Made by a program: the position numbers and the translations under genes. From assembly GCA_900313745.1 (NCBI GenBank), contig OMSM01000303.1, positions 1 through 8,882 of the forward strand: a DNA stretch of 8,882 nt. Reading direction: 5' to 3'. Positions within the stretch are counted from its first letter, which is position 1. Each line of letters starts with the position of its first letter. Below the pieces are notes generated by a model that made no database searches, had not been told where the DNA came from, and was given only the letters and a program-made list of their open reading frames with translations. This DNA is from an uncultured Lachnospiraceae bacterium. GTDB taxonomy: Bacteria > Bacillota > Clostridia > Lachnospirales > Lachnospiraceae. Below are positions 7,426-8,882 of the stretch, piece after piece.

Positions 7426-8514
7426 ATGGAAAAGGCAAGGAAGAAGCTGCTTATCATCACGACCTGGAGCGGTTTTTTTGCGACAAAACTTGTGGGGACC
7501 GCCGCGGAAAATACCCGGACTACCATGGATACTTCAAGGCTTAAGGAGCTCTTTGAGAAGGAAGGGTTTCAGGTCACGGTGACGGACATCGCGAGGCTCG
7601 ACACCGGCGCGGATTACACGGGAGTTCTGGCCGTCTACTGCTCCAGCGAGGACAACGGCGCCTTTTACAGGGGCTACATCGGCGACGCGCTCGTCGCGCT
7701 CATGGAGCGCGGGGCGGTGCTCATCCCCTCCTATCAATGGTTCCGCGCGCACAGCAACAAGGTCCTTCAGGAGATGTTAAGGCGCTCCTTTAAGGATGAG
7801 AGACTGCGTGCTCCCTCGTCGCACTGGATCGGTGACCTGAAGGAGCTGGACAGCGTGCTCCCCGGGATCAGCTACCCCGCGGTGGTGAAGCTGTCCGGCG
7901 GCTCCGGGAGCCGCGGCGTCGCAATGGCAGGAAGCGAGGCCGAGCTCAGGGAGCTTGCCGCGAAGATGATGGACCACCACTACCGCGACTACGAGGACAC
8001 GCTCTATCTGGAGAGCGGCCTCATGGCAAAGCGGATACTCCGAAGGGTCACCGGTAGGCGCGTCGGGGAGGAGACCATCCTTCCGCACATGGAGACCAAC
8101 AAGGTAATCATCCAGGAGTTCATACCGGGTCTCTCCGGGGACTACAAGGTGCTGTACTTCCTCGGAAGATATTACTGTCTCAGCAGGAAGAACCGGGACG
8201 ACGACTTCCGCGCCAGCGGAAGCGGCCGCTTCAGCTACCCTGAGGACCTGGACGAAATCACCGGAGTGCTGGACCTCGCGGAGGCCGCAGCGGCCGAGAT
8301 CGGCATGCCGATGATGTCGCTCGATATCGGAAAGAGCCCGGAGGGGGTATTCCTGATTGAGTTCCAGTGTGTCTTCTTCGGCCCGTATACGCTGCAGTTC
8401 GCGCCTTTCTACTGCTCGAGGGAGAACGGGGCCTGGACGAAGACGGAAGGGAGCTTTGATCTGGAGGAGGAGTACGTCCGGGCGGTGAGCGGATACGTCG
8501 AATCCTTGAGGTGA
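7426..8514 (+). CDS. ATP-grasp carboxylate-amine ligase-like protein
   Basis: Protein of 362 residues with ATP-grasp features. Such enzymes activate a carboxylate as an acyl-phosphate and join it to an amine or thiol. YPAVVKLSGGSGSRGV contains K155 and the glycine/serine-rich phosphate loop (157-165). IIQEFIPG (residues 228-235) is the strand and hinge that contact adenine. D300 in LDIG and E312 in LIEFQ are in the place of the metal-binding residues. The usual E-x-N is E-x-Q here (Q314). The N-terminal part (LLIITTW, then an EGF-V pattern) looks like a pre-ATP-grasp alpha/beta domain. No export signal is seen, so it is probably cytoplasmic. In this glycan locus it might attach an amino acid or amine to a uronic-acid carboxylate, which would fit with the AsnB-type enzyme upstream. 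That role is inference, and the substrate is unknown. It is the last gene before a structured repeat region. Confidence 0.78.
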   Translation: MEKARKKLLIITTWSGFFATKLVGTAAENTRTTMDTSRLKELFEKEGFQVTVTDIARLDTGADYTGVLAVYCSSEDNGAFYRGYIGDALVALMERGAVLIPSYQWFRAHSNKVLQEMLRRSFKDERLRAPSSHWIGDLKELDSVLPGISYPAVVKLSGGSGSRGVAMAGSEAELRELAAKMMDHHYRDYEDTLYLESGLMAKRILRRVTGRRVGEETILPHMETNKVIIQEFIPGLSGDYKVLYFLGRYYCLSRKNRDDDFRASGSGRFSYPEDLDEITGVLDLAEAAAAEIGMPMMSLDIGKSPEGVFLIEFQCVFFGPYTLQFAPFYCSRENGAWTKTEGSFDLEEEYVRAVSGYVESLR

Positions 8515-8517
8515 TGT

Positions 8518-8538
8518 GTCCCCGGTACTTCCGGGGAC
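8518..8538 (+). terminator. Perfect 8-bp hairpin just after the operon, possible terminator
   Basis: GTCCCCGG pairs perfectly with CCGGGGAC around the loop TACTT. It begins 3 nt after the stop of the ATP-grasp gene. No run of T follows, so a classic intrinsic terminator is not supported. The same CCCCGG/CCGGGG core recurs in each unit of the repeat array, so this may be a partial first unit rather than a dedicated terminator. Confidence 0.45.
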
Positions 8539-8553
8539 GCTCCCGCTCTGGTC

Positions 8554-8651
8554 TCCGGCGCAGCGGCACATAGGCGGGCAAAGAACGCCCGCCAAGTGCC
8601 GGCGCCTCGACAAGCCCCGGAAGCATCCGGGGACAACTCACCGCCCTCGAA
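8554..8651. repeat. Structured direct repeat, copy 1 (98 nt)
   Basis: This unit starts TCCGGCGCAGCGGCACATA and can fold into a large hairpin. GGCGC and CGGCAC, separated by a bulged AG (8557-8569), pair with GTGCCGGCGCC (8596-8606). Inside that, GGCGGGC (8573-8579) pairs with GCCCGCC (8587-8593) around a 7-nt loop. A second hairpin follows: CCCCGGA (8615-8621) with TCCGGGG (8626-8632) around AGCA. The next unit begins immediately and is nearly identical over its first 90 bases. Confidence 0.85.
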
Positions 8652-8747
8652 TCCGGCGCAGCGGCACATAAGCGGGCAAAGGACGCCCGCAAGTGCCGGC
8701 GCCTCGACAAGCCCCGGAAGCATCCGGGGACAAATCACCGCCAGGTC
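8652..8747. repeat. Structured direct repeat, copy 2 (96 nt)
   Basis: Second unit, differing from the first by a few substitutions, one lost C and a changed last 6-7 bases. Both hairpins are kept. The bulged outer stem is 8655-8667 with 8693-8703. The inner stem GCGGGC/GCCCGC is 8672-8677 with 8685-8690, and the CCCCGGA/TCCGGGG hairpin is 8712-8718 with 8723-8729. The inner stem is one pair shorter than in copy 1, and both partners changed (G to A on the left, C deleted on the right). Confidence 0.85.
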
Positions 8748-8762
8748 TCCGGCGCTGCGCGG
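8748..8762. repeat. Truncated third repeat start
   Basis: TCCGGCGC restarts the unit but then diverges into TGCGCGG and ends. The junction GGTCTCCGGCGC at 8744-8755 is identical to that at 8550-8561 before copy 1, whereas the internal junction differs. This suggests the array grew or was inserted between matching ends. Confidence 0.55.
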
Positions 8763-8780
8763 CTGGTTCAGATCCTGACG

Positions 8781-8786
8781 AAAGGA
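8781..8786 (+). promoter_or_regulatory. Shine-Dalgarno of the following gene
   Basis: AAAGGA lies 7 nt upstream of the ATG at 8794, which is near-ideal spacing. It is the main evidence that the short open frame at the window end is a real gene start. Confidence 0.65.
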
Positions 8787-8793
8787 CTGGGAT

Positions 8794-8882
8794 ATGCCCC
8801 TTATCTGCATTGAACAGCAGAATATTGATTCTTATCCGTCGGGGGAGTACGCGTGGTCCCCGGACGAGGCTTATCCGGAGTA
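8794..8882 (+). CDS. Unrecognised protein, N-terminal 29 codons only
   Basis: An open frame starts at ATG 8794 and runs off the window. An in-frame TGA at 8776-8778 excludes a longer start on this side, and AAAGGA is well placed upstream. The visible product begins MPLICIEQQNIDSYPSG and continues with WSPDEAYPE. It has no signal peptide, glycine loop or other motif that I can assign. Base composition here is a little lower in GC than in the preceding genes. It is separated from the operon by the repeat array, so it may be a new transcription unit, though it could also be co-transcribed. No function is proposed. Confidence 0.6.
   Translation, partial: MPLICIEQQNIDSYPSGEYAWSPDEAYPE

Larger units (their letters stand above)
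8515..8793. other. Non-coding region between operon and next gene
   Basis: No credible gene lies in these 279 bases. The stretch is filled almost entirely by the repeat array described separately, followed by about 30 bases before the next start. Open frames on the minus strand run through it, but they continue as antisense shadows of the ATP-grasp gene. The repeat units also differ in length by two bases, so no reading frame is kept from unit to unit. No clear -10/-35 promoter for the downstream gene was found by eye. Confidence 0.7.

Noticed and set aside
8557..8606. tRNA or other classical RNA gene
   Set aside because: The fold is one long bulged hairpin, not a cloverleaf, and no conserved tRNA loop sequence or CCA end is seen.
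7777..8613. 278-residue minus-strand open frame, and two others covering the repeat region
   Set aside because: They are antisense to the ATP-grasp gene and run into the repeat. The repeat units of 98 and 96 nt do not keep one reading frame, and the products are rich in Arg, Pro and Ala, as expected from GC-rich non-coding sequence.
8554..8747. CRISPR array
   Set aside because: There are only two long (about 97 nt) adjacent units, with no short repeat alternating with unique spacers and no cas gene in the window.

Overview
The window is a stretch of a GC-rich (about 60% by eye) bacterial chromosome carrying part of a surface-polysaccharide or glycoconjugate biosynthesis locus. All recognised genes lie on the + strand. 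They are packed as one probable operon: an ATGA overlap, a TAATG overlap, and gaps of 9 to about 57 nt. Ribosome binding sites are mostly purine-rich AGGA/GGAGG types. The style suggests a GC-rich Firmicute (Clostridia, Lachnospiraceae-like), but this is inferred from gene style, not from any marker gene.

Layout: (1) 1-1113, a GT4-type glycosyltransferase truncated at its 5' end by the window edge; (2) 1110-2357, a second GT4 glycosyltransferase with an unusually long C-terminal insert; (3) 2367-4280, a complete AsnB-type glutamine-dependent amidotransferase; (4) 4338-5135, a NodB/CE4-like polysaccharide deacetylase-fold protein with a changed metal motif; (5) 5135-6235, a third GT4 glycosyltransferase; (6) 6283-7392, a membrane-anchored SGNH-hydrolase-like protein; (7) 7426-8514, an ATP-grasp ligase-like protein; (8) 8515-8793, a non-coding region with a structured direct repeat (two nearly full copies of 96-98 nt plus partial ends); (9) 8794 to the window end, the first 29 codons of an unrecognised gene with a good Shine-Dalgarno sequence.

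Working model (inference): the three GT4 enzymes add successive sugars to a lipid-linked repeat unit on the cytoplasmic face. The AsnB-like and ATP-grasp proteins could both make amide bonds, for example turning uronic-acid carboxylates into amides or joining amino acids to them. The deacetylase-like and SGNH proteins would remove or add acyl groups. No flippase, polymerase, priming transferase or nucleotide-sugar gene is in the window, so the locus must continue on at least one side.

The most unusual non-coding element is the 8518-8762 repeat. Each unit can fold into a long bulged hairpin followed by a short CCCCGGA/TCCGGGG hairpin. The two copies differ at both sides of one stem pair, which suggests that structure is maintained.
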